DNA of 64,000 bases from Strigamia acuminata (GCA_949358305.1 OX442316.1:7006001-7070000), one strand, 5' to 3'; counted from the stretch's first letter, positions 11,750 to 24,248 are shown. A program made the numbers and translations. The notes: generated by a model from the sequence alone, not told the origin.

Positions 11750-12570
11750 GTATTAATAGTAATAATTGGAAACTACCGGTAAGTCTAATGGTTTCTAGGT
11801 GAGAAAATAACATTGACAAAGAATTTAGATGGTATCTGAAGTCAAAATTAAATTCGCCATCACGACTTTGTATTCACTGTTTTGATATATTTCTAATTTA
11901 CATACTCGAATCAGAACTTCAAGAAACACCATGTGCTTATTTCGCTTTCAAATGAGAAGATGGACTCAGTCATTTCCATTTGAACATTAAAAGAGGCTTT
12001 TCCGATTTAATAAAAGCAGTTACCGGTACGTATTTTTATTATTTAGTTTTTTCATTCCATATCTATTGTTGAATTTGGCGCGTTTAGAGATGGCTTTCTC
12101 TGGTGGCAAAGTATTAAACTTACTGTTTCTAAACCGCCGTAACATTTACTGAATAATGGCAGGATACCTCCACAGGTCAAACTTTTGCAATTTTTATGTA
12201 GCCGTTGGGTCTCGAACAAGGATCAGTAGTGATAAAGAAGGTAAGCATGATAAAATTTGTTAATACTGGTATTGTAATCGTGAAGATATTACTCAGCCAG
12301 CAACTAGAAGCACTAAATGGGTTTTTTTATTCAGACTAAGCGTATAGGGTTATATTTGAAAGAAACACAGTAATAAGATACTGTAGAAGCTAAACTAAAC
12401 AAAATTGTGTTCCTCCAGCGGAACTAAAAGAATAATATATTGCCATATAAACATTACCGGTATATCAACAATAATTTGTCAGATACGGTAACCAGGTGCT
12501 GTGTAAAAATAGTTTATACTTAAAACATAATTAAATATATAACAAAATGGATTAAATAGCTACAACAAAT
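11217..12570. other. Spacer between channel genes C and D
   Basis: No gene seen. It holds a long (AAT)n microsatellite at about 11660-11760. The stretch around 12080-12240 (gcgcgtttagagatgg..., cataacattta..., ggatacctccacag) is repeated upstream of D' (about 17756-17935) and G (about 22063-22240). This marks the left edge of the two-gene repeat unit. Confidence 0.7.
11663..11760. repeat. (AAT)n microsatellite
   Basis: About 30 near-perfect AAT/TAA triplets, with a few interruptions (AAAT, AGT) at both ends. Confidence 0.95.
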
Positions 12571-14234
12571 TTAATTATGATAGTAATATTGTGTTATGTA
12601 TATGGTCCAATACAGGGTGTTGAAGATTAAAAATGTTATAGGAAACCATGTCATTGCTGTACGATCAATAATAATTCCCCAGTTTTTTTCTTTAGTAGAA
12701 GTATTCTGAAAGGTTAAAAACAAAAAGTATATGAGCTATTGAATATGCAAAAGAATACCGTCTGGTAACACACTTTTTTATTTTCCTTTTTTAATGTAAG
12801 CGAATTGAAATAATTTTGGACAGCCATATTTTGGACTTTGTTGGTTTGGGCTTTCTTTCTCCGCATAAAAAAGTTGACTGCTGTAAATTCAATGAGTGTT
12901 GCAAAGACAAAAAACATGCAGAAAAACATCCAAACGTCCAAAGCTTTTATGTAAGCAACTGGAGGAAGATCCTTTTGCACGTTATTGAATTGAGTTGCTA
13001 ATGTCAGGAGAGAAGTCAATCCGATGGCAATTCTTGGCGCTGCTACTTCAGGATCTAACCAGAACGACAGACATGAAATAAGCACAATCAATGCACTTGG
13101 AATGAAGGTAAGAATGATGAAGGAATTTATATTTCTTCTCAATCGAAATACACTACTGTAACAGTAATGATTGTGTCTTCCTACAGGGGAGCCATTCGAA
13201 GTTGAATAGTTGACATTCTTTTCACAGGAAACGAGTTTTATGGAAAGTAATTTATATTGTGGAGGAATTTCAATGTCATGCTCAAGAAGTCGATTATTTC
13301 CTACCCGTAGTTTTTGATCAGAGGAACTTTTACCTGAAAACCAAATGATGAAATTATACAATATACGTCGACCCTGAAATATATAGCTATACTCATTTCA
13401 ACATCTATGCTGCATTCCTGAATATCAAAAGGATATGACTTTAAATTAAATGCACATATAAAATCAATTGTTTTCCTGTTAATGGAAATAATATATCAAA
13501 CACAATTGGCAATGCCAAGTTGTCTTAAAAAATCTCAATTTTAATGGAACTGACCTGTATATTGTGTGTATTTGGGCTCCAGTTTTATAAGCTCCAATGA
13601 AAATGTTAAGTTTGCTAGTCTTTTCATCTGGAATTAAATATTGGTTACATTTCTTGCAATTTCTAAATGCTAACGTCGATGGTTTCCACAAAACTTCGAT
13701 TAATCCAAGAGGTAACGCTAAGGTGGTGATTTTGTGTTTTATACATTTTGAAACTATTTCTTGAGTGATATTGTTCGTTGGTTTTAATCTGGGATCCCAC
13801 CAAAATATCGTATATTGGCTCTCAATATTAAAATCCTGTAGAATTAAAAGGATACAAATAAAACTTTACATACAGTGGGAGTTTATGAAATATATTATTA
13901 CCATATTCTTTATAGATACTGACGTTATTGCACTCGGTGTAATTCGCACCCAAATAGAACCTGCAAAAATTGTAACGTTTTATGTTTAGTGTTTAGAAAC
14001 TAAAAAAGAAGAAAAAGCTACGTTTTTTATCGATTGGTAAATGCAAACGATTGTAATGACCCGGAATTAAACCTTTTAGCCATTCGCGACTGTAATATTC
14101 ACTATTTAGAAGAAAAAAATAAATCCGTTTTGTGCATTTTGATAAAAATAGGTAGATCGTTACCTGCTCGCGTAGTTTTTTAAATTAATTATAACAAATG
14201 AATAACTTAGAAGGAATATTTTTACAAAGTTCAT
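12571..14234 (-). CDS. Cys-loop ligand-gated channel subunit D (type II, 7 exons)
   Basis: Exons from 5' to 3': 14164-14234, 14022-14101, 13902-13960, 13555-13835, 13393-13475, 12759-13333, 12571-12705, which sum to 427 aa with all phases agreeing. Signal peptide, then FWWDPRLKPT, LWKPSTLAF, Cys-loop CAFNLKSYPFDIQEC (13 residues between Cys), loop-C Cys pair, M1 (FIPSALIVLIS), M2 (A-P-R then IAIGLTSLLTLATQ), M3, a loop with YFNSL, and M4 in the last exon ending QYYYHN. Type II subunits share an insertion in the ligand-binding domain (KHKITTLALPLG) that types I and III lack. Intact. Paired with type III gene E downstream in coordinate; this pair recurs twice more. Confidence 0.9.
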
Positions 14235-15247
14235 TGTAGGTTTGAAATTGAAAACTGTTGCAGCACTGATTGAAATGAAAAATAAAACAACTCTACCTTT
14301 TATGATCTAAGAAACCAGTTAACCAACCAATAAGTAAAGCCCATTAAACCAATCAAATTATTTGTACGGTAAACAGATTGTTTAGCTTAGTAATGGCCAT
14401 TTCCGCAAAGCAAACTATTAGTATGGATTTTCATAATTTCCTGTTATTGTGGTTACAGTCAAAATAAGGCAAATTCAAGACGTGAAGTGTATAGCTTTTC
14501 TTTTTTTAAAATCTTATGCATAAATACGTCGTTTATGTACGTAAAACTTTCAGATGCTAATGTGGTATATTAAATGTGTGTACTGTATATTAATAACACT
14601 GCAGTGATGCAGCAAGCTCAAATAACCACCCGGGAGTTTATTTATTTTTTGGATCTGACCCCCCCCCCCCTCCCGGCACCTATTTGAATCCCGGCGCTTA
14701 TTTGGACCCGGCTAAATTTTTAAAAACTAACAGATTTTTTCTAAAAAACGATGATTTTCTTGTAAAAGTCAGCGGTTTGTATAAGAAATCATGATTACGT
14801 ATAGCCTTTAGTCTTGTATGTACTTGTCTTAAGATTGACCCCCTTGGTCCTTTGCTGCAAGAGATTGGGAGTAATGGGATGGGGGGGGGGGGGCGATATT
14901 GTTACTTGTATTTGTAGAAACTCTGATGAGAGAGGAAATTCTCAGCTGTCCCTCAGCTTTACTGCACTGCGTATTGGAATTTTGTTTTTGTGTGCAATAG
15001 TCTAGAATCTCTAGATAATGACCGCTACACAACTTCAATGCTTTATTGATTTATTGATCGGTTTTGTACATACAGTATTATACACACCGCTCGTACACGT
15101 TTGCTTTCAAGGAAGAAAAGTTTAAAATCACTGACTTTATAACAAGTAGTAATCAAGAAGGTACAGTCTGATAATATTATATTACATAATCTGTGTTATA
15201 AATAAAATATAACAGTATAATAATGTTCAAAGTTAAAATGAATTGAT
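14235..15247. other. Spacer D-E with poly-C/poly-G tracts and a private insertion
   Basis: Similar to 18561-19214 and 24249-25044 (each carries TGGGAGCAATGGGATG-like and GTTTGCTTTCAA-like blocks). Only this copy has an extra block from about 14617 to 14790, with a 10-C run and the repeated words CCCGGcrccTATTTG. A 14-G run lies at about 14881-14894. No coding exon; the short open frames here are in repeat sequence. Confidence 0.65.
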
Positions 15248-17155
15248 TTAATTATTGTAATATTTAGTCATATAGACGTACCAATACACTACATTGAATA
15301 TTATAAATGCCAAAGGAAATAAAACCATTGCAATTTGGTCGATGTTGTCAATTCCAGCGTGAAATACTTTTGATAAAACGGCACACTTCTTTTTTCTAAC
15401 AGGGTTCTGATAAATATTTGTAAAAATGAGTATTAAGCTTAGACAGTAGTAAAAATATAGGGTAAAAAAGAAATCAAAATATATATTGAGAACATACGAT
15501 TATCGTTTTCCGGTTTTTCATAGACATCTTGTTAAATCTAAATACGGGTTGAACTTGATTGTTAGTGTTAATTTCGTCTCGCTTCTTTTTCCGCTTGAAG
15601 TGGTTTGAAGCTGTAAATTCAACGAGAGTTGCAAAGACAAAAAACATGCAGAAAAACATCCAAACGTCCAAAGCTTTTATGTAAGCAACGGGTGGAAGAT
15701 CCTTTTCCGCGTTGTTGAACTGAGTCGCTAAAGTGAGAAGTGAAGTTAAACCGATGGCTACTCGTGGCGCTGCTACTTCAGCATCCAACCAAAACGACAG
15801 GCAAGCAATAACTACGATCAATGCACTTGGAATGTAGATAAGAATAATGAACGAATTTGTATTTCTTCTCATTCGGAAAACAATTTTGTAACAGTCACGT
15901 TTATTTCTGTGTACAGCAGGCCCACTCTTGTTCTTCTTTGAATCGTAGTTTACTTTTTCACAAGAGATGACTTTCTCAGAAAGTAAGGTGTACTGTGGGG
16001 GAATTTCTATTTTATCATCACCATCCAGGTTGGTTGTAACCATAAGTGTATTATTATAGTAATATACAACTGAAAATAAATCGATAAAATTATTAATCTG
16101 TGTTTCAAATGTACAGATTTGGGATAACCACATACTCATTTCAATATTTATGCTACATTCCTGAATGTCAAAAGGATATAACATTAAATCAAAAGTACAT
16201 ATGAAATCCATTGTTTTCCTGTAAATGTGAGAAAAATATTGATTGTATTCCTTGCGCCGAAATTCGATTTAAGTGCAAGGCAAAATTTAAGTTGATAAAT
16301 TGTTAGATTTGAGATTTTATTCTGTGATTAATTTCAAGGAGGTGGAATTGATGGTTTATAAAGTAATTATCTGGTGCATTTGTATTGAAAATAAATGAAT
16401 ACCAATAAGTTATTTAAAAAAAGGTAATTAATATCATGCCTACCTGTGTGGTGTCAGAAACATACCTATAGTTTGCGTGTACCGCTGATCCATCCGCCAA
16501 AAAAGACAGAATTAAATATTTCTTAATGCCAGAAAGTAAATTTGGTTCACATTTTTTGCAATTTGAAAATTCTAACGTTGGTTTCCACAATAGGTCGAAA
16601 TATTTACTAGGTAATTCCACACTGGTATTGGCATATTTTTTCGTTTGATCTGTTGTTGCTTTAGCACTAGGTTTTAATCTGGGATCGAACCAATATACCA
16701 TATAATTATTCTCCACTGCAAACTCCTATAGAATTACAACTAAAAGATTAAGACGTCCAATTGTACATGTAATTACATGTTTTACCATATTCTGTATGCT
16801 AACTGAAGTTATTGCACTCAATGTAATTTGAACACGAACATCTATAAAAATTTGCACTATTTAATATTAACAGTTTTATGAAAGGAAATTAAGCTACAAA
16901 CTTGGATAATAAAATTTGTCTTTGGAAATTGGCAATATGAAACGGTTGTACTGATCCGGAATTAAGTTTTTCACCCACTTTTCATTTTCATTTTCTTGGT
17001 GGTGGTCTTCGGCCTCATCATCATCCTCACTATATTTTTTTAAAAAAGAAATTGTATCTATTTAAATGCGAAAAAAATAAATATTTGGTTTACCCGTTAG
17101 CGCGATATTGCAGACTGGCTAAAAGAATCATCCAATTGAGAATGAATGTTTTCAT
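15248..17155 (-). CDS. Cys-loop ligand-gated channel subunit E (type III, 7 exons)
   Basis: Exons from 5' to 3': 17094-17155, 16902-17029, 16786-16841, 16466-16725, 16136-16218, 15498-16069, 15248-15406; total 1320 nt, 439 aa. Signal peptide (MKTFILNWMILLASL), then an acidic and His-rich stretch (EDDDEAEDHH) special to type III, then KWVKNLIP, WFDPRLKP, LWKPTLEF, Cys-loop CTFDLMLYPFDIQEC, loop-C cysteines (ISCEKVNY ... DCYK), M1 (YIPS), M2 (A-P-R then VAIGLTSLLTLATQ), M3, a basic loop (HFKRKKKRDE), and M4 (IAMVLFPLAFIIFN). Every splice site and phase agrees, so it is the cleanest model of the array. Ligand unknown. Confidence 0.92.
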
Positions 17156-18247
17156 CTTTGCTATACTTGGGTGGTGAATGCTCATTGAAAGTTTAACTGC
17201 GTAGTTGAGTTACCAGACGTGTTTCCTCCAAGAACCTCCGAACAGCTTTTAGTCCAAATTTACACACCCTACGTAGTTTTATAAATTTTTAAATAGACCA
17301 ACCATTTCAAGGCACGTTAGTACCGTGCAGGAAATTGAAATAATGAATTTTTTGCAGTGGTATGTTATTATTCTGTAGCTGTACAGGTAGTCAAAACATA
17401 AACTACTCTGTTAAAAATTCAACAGCTGTTCTTATACCAAATCGTGACCCTGCTAACCAAAAGTGTGTTATTATAGGTTTCAATCAATGTCACATCAGGA
17501 ATTTTAGATTAAAGATCATTTTTTTCTCACTTTTATGGACACGAACAAGCTTTTAGTGTGACCAATCAATACTGATCACAAGATAGCGCTGTGTTAATAC
17601 AGAAAAGTGAATCAATAAATAATAATTCAGTGAGGAGTGAGATGATGCAAAGTAGTGAGTCACTTTCAATTGGTGCATTCAAAGTGACTTTTCCGTTATC
17701 ATATAAATATCAGTCATTTTTATTATCTAGCCGTTCCGTTTTAATTGTTGAATTTGCCGCGTTTAGGGTATTTACCGCTCTGGTGGCGGAATATTTAACT
17801 TACAGTTTCCAAACCGCCATAACATTTGTTGGATAATGGCGGTGGCAGGATACCTCCACAGTTCAAACTTTTGCAATTTTTATATAGCCATGCCCATTAG
17901 TCTTGAACAAGGACCGGCAGTGATCAAAAAGGTAAGCGGGATAATATTTGTAAATACCAGTACTGTAATCGTGAGGATATTATTTAGCCAGCAACACGAA
18001 GTATTTCTTTCTACATGGGTTTCTTTATTCAGCGTAAACGGTTATGTATAAGCGGGGATTGTAGGAGCTACACTAAACAAATTGTTGTCGTTTTAGTGGC
18101 ACCACACAACTAGAATAATATATTATCGTGTAAGCAATTGTGTGCATGTCAACACATTATTTTATTAGATAATCTGGTTCTGTGTTAAAATACTTTCTAC
18201 ATAAAGAACAATTTAGATAATAAAATGAAATAAACAGCGCAACAAAT
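17156..18247. other. Spacer between E and relic D'
   Basis: No gene recognised. About 17356-18240 matches 21655-22545 between F and G, and in part 12080-12560, so it is repeat-unit spacer. Plus-strand open frames at 17362-18051 recur only as spacer similarity and show no splice or protein pattern. Confidence 0.65.
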
Positions 18248-18560
18248 TTATTTATGGTAATATTGTGTTACGTAGATGGTCCAATACACGGTGTCGAAGA
18301 TAAAAAATGATATAGGAAACCATACCATTGCTGTACAATCAATTATAATTCCCCAGTTTTTTCTTTAGTAGAAGTATTCTGAAAGGTTTAAAACAAAAAG
18401 TACATTAGCTATTAAATATGCAAAAGAATACCGTCTGATAACACACTTTTTTATTTGCCTTTTGTATTGTAAGAGAATTGAAATAGTTTTGAACGGCCAA
18501 ATTTTGGACTTTGTTAGTTTGGGCTTTTTTCTCCGCAAAAGAAAGTTTACTGCTGTAAAT
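18248..18560 (-). pseudogene. Relic D' of a type II channel gene (3' end only)
   Basis: Only the M3-M4 loop (KKAQTNKVQNLAVQNYF...KKVCYQT) and the M4 exon remain, matching genes D and G. Similarity stops at about 18560, just after M3 (TTTACTGCTGTAAAT). The sequence then continues directly as D-E spacer, identical in order to 24486 onward, so exons 1-5 and most of exon 6 were removed by one deletion. In the M4 exon a run of seven A is reduced to six, which shifts the frame and gives an early stop. Not functional. Confidence 0.88.
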
Positions 18561-19214
18561 CCATAAATTGTCCAGCTTTTCTTTTATCAAATCAATCGCG
18601 TTTAAAAATAAACGTGTGTTTTATGTATGTCACAGAATGTAAAGCTTTTATATGCAAATGTGGTATACAAGTATGGTACATATACTGTATTAACACTGCA
18701 GTCGTGCAGTAAAACAAGACTTGCTGCTCACGAAGCATCGGAATCAGAAAAATATTTTATTATTACTAACATTCAGTCTTGTATTTGTCTTCGGATTGAT
18801 CCTCTTGGTCGTTTGCACGCTTGTGCTGCGAGAGATTGGGAGCAATGGGATGTCGATTAATGTTATATGTACAAACTCTGCTGCTCGTTCAGTCTGAAGA
18901 GGATATTTTTTGAGCTACCCCTCAACTTTCCTGGACTCAGAATTTTGTTTTTGTCTGCATTCTGTCTAGCTAATAACGGCTACTCTACTTCAATGCTTTA
19001 ATTTGATTTATTGATTTGCTTTGTACATATTATATACACCGCTCGTATACGTTTGCTTTCAAGAAAAAAAAGTTTAAAATCACTGACATAATATTAAGTA
19101 TTACCGGTAAGTAGTAATCAAGAAAGTTTAGTTTGGTAACATTTACATAATGTGTGTTAAAAATAAAATATAACGGTATAATAATATTCAAAGTTAAAGC
19201 TAAAATGAATTGAT
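18561..19214. other. Spacer between relic D' and gene F
   Basis: Corresponds to the downstream part of the G-H spacer (24486-25044) and part of the D-E spacer. Contains no coding exon. Confidence 0.65.
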
Positions 19215-21460
19215 TTAATCGTTGTAATATTTTGTAATGTAGATGTACCAATACACTACATTGAATATTATAAATGTCAAAGGAAATAAAACCATTGCAA
19301 TTTTGTCGATGTTGTCAATTCCAGCGTGAATTACTTTTGATAAAACGGGACATTTCTTTTTTCTAACAGGGTTCTGATAAATATACATAAAAAATAGTAT
19401 TAAGCTTAGACTAGTGAAAATATAGGGTAAAAAAGAAATGAGATCAAAATATATATTGAGAACATACGATTATCGTTTTCCGGTAATTCATAAACATCTT
19501 GTTAAATCTAAATACGGGTGGAACTTGATTGTTACTAACAATTTGTTAGTGTTAATTTTATCTCGCTTCTTTCTCCGCTTGAAGTGGTTTGAAGCTGTAA
19601 ATTCAACGAGAGTTGCAAAGACAAAAAACATGCAGAAAAACATCCAAACGTCCAAAGCTTTTATGTAAGCAACGGGTGGAAGATCTTTTTGCGCGTTGTT
19701 GAACTGAGTCGCTAAAGTGAGAAGTGAAGTTAAACCGATGGCTACTCGTGGCGCTGCTACTTCAGCATCCAACCAAAACGACAGGCAAGCAATAACTACG
19801 ATCAATGCACTTGGAATGTAGATAAGAATAATGAACGAATTTATATTTCTTCTCATTCGGAAAACAATTTTGTAACAGTCACGTTTATCTCTGTGTACAG
19901 CAGGCCCACTCTTGTTCTTCTTTAAATCGTAGTTTACTTTTTCACAAGAGATGACTTTCTCAGAAAGTAAGGTGTACTGTGGGGGAATTTCTATTTTATC
20001 ATCACCATCCAGGTTGGTTGTAACCATAAGTGTATTATTATAGTAATATACAACTGAAAATAAATCGATAATACGGATAAAATTATTAATCTGTGTTTCA
20101 AGTGTACAGATTATGGGATTACCACATACTCATTTCAATATTTATGCTACATTCCTGAATGTCAAAAGGATATAACAGTAAATCAAATGTACATATGAAA
20201 TCTATTGTTTTCCTGTAAATGTGGGGAAAATATTGATTGTATTCCTTGCGCCGAAATTCGATTTAAGTGCAAGGCAAAATGTAAGTTGATAAATTGTTAA
20301 ATTTGAGATTTTATTCTGTGATCAATTTCAAAGAGGTGGCATTGATGGTTTATGAACTAATTATCTTGTATTTTTGTATTGGAAATAAATGAATACCAGC
20401 ATTTAAAAAGAAGTAATTAATTTCATGCCTACTCTTTCTGTTTGGTGTCAGAAACATACTGTACCTATAGTTTGTGTGTATCACTGATCCATCCTCCATT
20501 AAAGAATGAATTAAATATTTCTTAATGCCAGAAAGTAATTGCTGCTCACATTTTTTACAATTTGAAAATTCTAACGTTGGTTTCCACAATAGGTCGAAGA
20601 ATTTACTAGGTAATTCCACATTGGTATAGGCATATTTATCCAATTGATATGTTGTTGCATTAGCACTTGGTTTCAATCTGGGATCATACCAATATATCAT
20701 ATAATTATTCTCCATTGCAAAATCCTATAGAATTACAACTAAAAGATTAAGACGCCCAATTTTACATGTAATTACATGTTGTACCATTTGCTGTATCTTT
20801 ACTGAAGTTATTGCACTCAATGTAATTTGAACATGAACATCTATAAAAATTTGCACTATTTAATATTAACAGTTGTCACGTCGTAATTCGACTTTAAACA
20901 ATAGTTTCGGAAAATTTTGGTTCCAGGGATTGTAGTAACCAGAAAATTGTGTGTCCACAGGCGCCGCAACTCTTAATACGTCACTATGGGGGTAGCTTCG
21001 TAAAGACAGCGTCTGTTCGTGAAATGTGTATTTTTGGGTGCAGGATGTCAGCCCAGGCGCCTCGCAAAATGGCGAACAATGGTATCCTAATTAAATTTGG
21101 GTCAAACAAGGGGAAAGGCGCAAATTGCCCACAAAAATTTCAAAAACTTCTACTGTCTAGAGTCAGGACACAGTTTTATGAAAGGAAATTAAGCTACAAA
21201 CTTGGAAAATAATATTTGTCTTCGGAAATTGGCAATGTGAAACGGTTGTAATCATCCGGAATTAAGTTTTTCACCCACTTTTCATTTTCATTTTCTTGGT
21301 AGTGGTCTTTGGCATCATCATCATCATCATCACTATATTTAAAAGAAAAAAAAATGTTTCTACTTAAATGTGCAAAAAATAAATATTTGGTTTACCCGTT
21401 AGCGCGATATTGCAGATTGGATAAAAGAATCATCCAATTGAGAATGAATAATGTTTTCAT
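19215..21460 (-). CDS. Cys-loop ligand-gated channel subunit F (type III; damaged or altered before M4)
   Basis: Same seven exons as E: exon 1 starts at 21460 (MKTLFILNWMILLSNL); exon 2 encodes a DDDDDDD run; exon 4 is read at 20715-20456 (YWYDPRLKPS, LWKPTLEF). A 13-residue Cys-loop, loop-C cysteines, M1, M2 (A-P-R) and M3 are intact. In exon 6 a 14-base insertion relative to E and H (AAATTGTTAGTAAC, about 19538-19551) shifts the frame, so the reading stops at 19488 before M4. The inserted bases create a possible in-phase donor (TTA|GTAACA) that would skip the shifted part and restore M4 (exon 7 to 19215). Intron 2 carries a 300-bp insertion. Either a recent pseudogene or a receptor with a shortened loop. 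Confidence 0.75.
20873..21172. mobile_element. 300-bp insertion in intron 2 of channel gene F
   Basis: The equivalent intron of E reads attaacag|ttttatgaaagg. In F the same words are split by about 300 bp (TTGTCACGTCG ... GTCAGGAC) with ACAG on both sides, a likely 4-base target duplication. It is less AT-rich than its surroundings and has no clear terminal inverted repeats or coding capacity. Family not recognised. Confidence 0.65.
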
Positions 21461-22550
21461 CCTTGCTATACTTGGGTGGTGTATGCTCATTGAATGTTTA
21501 ACTGCGTAGTTGAGTTACCAGACGTGTTTCCTCCAACAACCTACGAACAGCTTTTAGTCTAAAATGACATACGTAGTTTTATATATTTTTAAATAAATTA
21601 ACCATTTCAAAGCACTTGCAGGAAATTGCAGTTAACAATGAATTTTTTTGCAATGGTATGTTATTATACTGTAGCTGTACAGGTAGTTAAAATATAAACT
21701 ACTCTGTTAAAAATGCATCAGCTGTTCTTATACCAAATCGAGACCCTGCTAGATAAAAGTGTGTTATTATAGGTTTCAATCAATGCCCCATCACGAATTT
21801 TGGATTAAAGATTATTTTTTTCTCACTTTTATGGACACGAACAAGCTTTTAGTGTGACCAATCAATACTGATCACAAGATAGCGCTGTGTTAATACAGAA
21901 AAGTGAATCAATAAATAATAATTCAGTGAGGAGTGAGATGATGCAAAGTAGTCAGTCACTTCCATTGCTGCATTCAAAGTGGCTTTTCCGTTATAATATA
22001 AAAACCATTTATTTTTATTATCTAGCCGTTCCGTTTTAACGATACTAATTGTTGAATTTGCCGCGTTTAGGGTAGTTACCGCTCTGGTGGCGGAATATTT
22101 AACTTACAGTTTCCAAACCGCCATAACATTTGTTGGATAATGGCAGTGGCAGGATACCTCGACAGTTCAAACTTTTGCAATTTTTATGTAGCCATTGCCC
22201 ATTAGTCTTGAACAAGGACCAGCAGTGATCAAAATGGTAAGCTAGATAATATTTGTAAATACCAGTACCGTAATCGTGAGGATTTTATTTAGCCAGTAAC
22301 ACGAAGTATTTCTTTCTACATGGGTTTATTTATTCAGCGTAAACGGTTATGTATAAGGGGGTCTGTAGGAGCTACACTAAACAAAATTGGTGTCGTTTTA
22401 GTGGCACCACACAACAAGAATAATATATTGCCGTGTAAGCAATACTGTGCACATCAACAATATTTTGTTAGATAATCTGGTTCTGTGTAAAAATAGTTTC
22501 TACATAAAGAACAATTTACATAATAAAATGAAATAAACAGCGCAACAAAT
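21461..22550. other. Spacer between F and G
   Basis: Repeat-unit spacer, closely similar to 17156-18247. No gene seen. Confidence 0.65.
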
Positions 22551-24248
22551 TTATTTATAGTAGTAATATTGTCTTATGTAGATGGTCCAATACAGGGTGT
22601 TGAAGATAAAAAATGATATGGGAAACCATACCATTGCTGTACGATCAATAATAATTCCCCAGTTTTTTTCTTTAGTAGAAGTATTCTGAAAGGTTTAAAA
22701 CAAAAAGTACATTAGCTATTAAATATGCAAAATAATACCGTCTGATAACACACTTTTTTATTTGCCTTTTGTATTGTAAGAGAATTGAAATAGTTTTGAA
22801 CGGCCAAATTATGGACTTTGTTAGTTTGGGCTTTCTTTCTCCGCAAAAGAAAGTTTACTGCCGTAAATTCAATGAGTGTTGCAAAGACAAAAAACATGCA
22901 GAAAAACATCCAAATGTCCAAAGCTTTTATGTAAGCAACGGGAGGAAGATCCTTTTGCGCGTTGTTGAACTGAGTTGCTAAAGTGAGAAGTGAAGTTAAA
23001 CCGATGGCTACTCGTGGCGGTGCTACTTCAGGGTCTAACCAGAAGGACAGACATGATATAAGCACAATCAATGCACTTGGAATGTAGATAAGAATGATGA
23101 AGGAATTTATATTTCTTCTCAATCGAAATACACTACTGTAACAGTAATGATTGTGTCTTCCTAGAGGTGAGCCATTCGAATTTGAATAGTTGACATTCTT
23201 CTCACAGAAAACGAGTTTTATGGAAAGTAATTTATATTCTGGAGGAATTTCAATGTCATGCTGAAGAAGTCGAACATTTCTTACGAATAGTTTTTTATCA
23301 GAATAACGTTTACCTGAAAACCAAATGATATTATCAATACAATGTATTCTGAAATATATATTATACCCATTTCAATATCTATGCTGCATTCCTGAACATC
23401 AAAAGGATATGACTTTAAATTAAATGTACATATAAATTCCATTGTTTTCCTGTTGATGTAAAAAAAAAGTATCAAATGCATTGTTGTTATTATTATTATT
23501 ATTTCCAAATCCCAAAATACCTGACTCTTAAAACACCTCAACTTTAATCGAACTGACCTGTAAGATGTGAATATTGCTACTCCAGCATTGTACTGTCCAA
23601 TGTAAATGATAAGTTTGCCTGTTTTTTCATCTGGAATTAAATATTGGTGACATTTCTTGCAATTTCTAAATGCTAACGTCGATGGTTTCCACAAAACTTC
23701 GATTAGTCCAAGAGGTAACGCTAAGGTGGTGATTTTGGATTTTTTATATTTTGAAACTTTTTCTTTAGTGATATTGTTGGTTGGTTTTAATCTGTGATCC
23801 CACCAATATATATAATATTTGCTCTCAATACTAAAATCCTATAGAATTAAAAGTACACAAATAAAACTTTGTGTACAGTAGGACTTTATAAAATATATTT
23901 TACCATATTCTTTATGGAAACTGACGTTATTGCACTCGGTGTAATTCGCAGAGTCATAAAACCTAAAACAAATTCAATATTTTATGCTAGCGTTAGTAAC
24001 GAAAAAAGAAAAAAAACTACCGTCACGATTCGGAAAGTTTTTATCAATTGGTAAATACAAACGATTGTAATTACCCGGAATTAAACCTTTTAGCCATTCA
24101 CGATTATGATCTTCATCACTGTATTAAATATAAAAAAGAAAACATTTGGTGCATAGTGAAAAAAAAAATAGGTAGATCGTTACCTGTTCGCAAAATAGTT
24201 TATATTAATTATAAACAAATTTAGAAGAAATATTTTTACAAAGCTCAT
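22551..24248 (-). CDS. Cys-loop ligand-gated channel subunit G (type II, 7 exons)
   Basis: Close paralogue of D. Exon 1 starts at 24248 (MSFVKIFLLNLFIINI); exon 2 lies near 24009-24113; exon 3 near 23904-23961; exon 4 ends near 23560 (LWKPSTLAF, ITTLALPLG); exon 5 carries the Cys-loop CTFNLKSYPFDVQEC; exon 6 opens at about 23315 and runs through M1-M3; exon 7 (22551-22685) encodes M4 ending RQYYYYK. The M2 entry is P-P-R followed by VAIGLTSLLTLATQ, the only copy with Pro at both positions. WWDHRLKP replaces the usual WWDPRLKP. No disabling change was seen; the seven-A run broken in D' is intact here. Confidence 0.87.

Noticed and set aside
17362-18051. Chain of plus-strand open frames upstream of relic D'
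   Set aside because: The region is spacer repeated at 21.7-22.4 kb; the frames are not conserved between copies and have no splice structure or recognisable domain.
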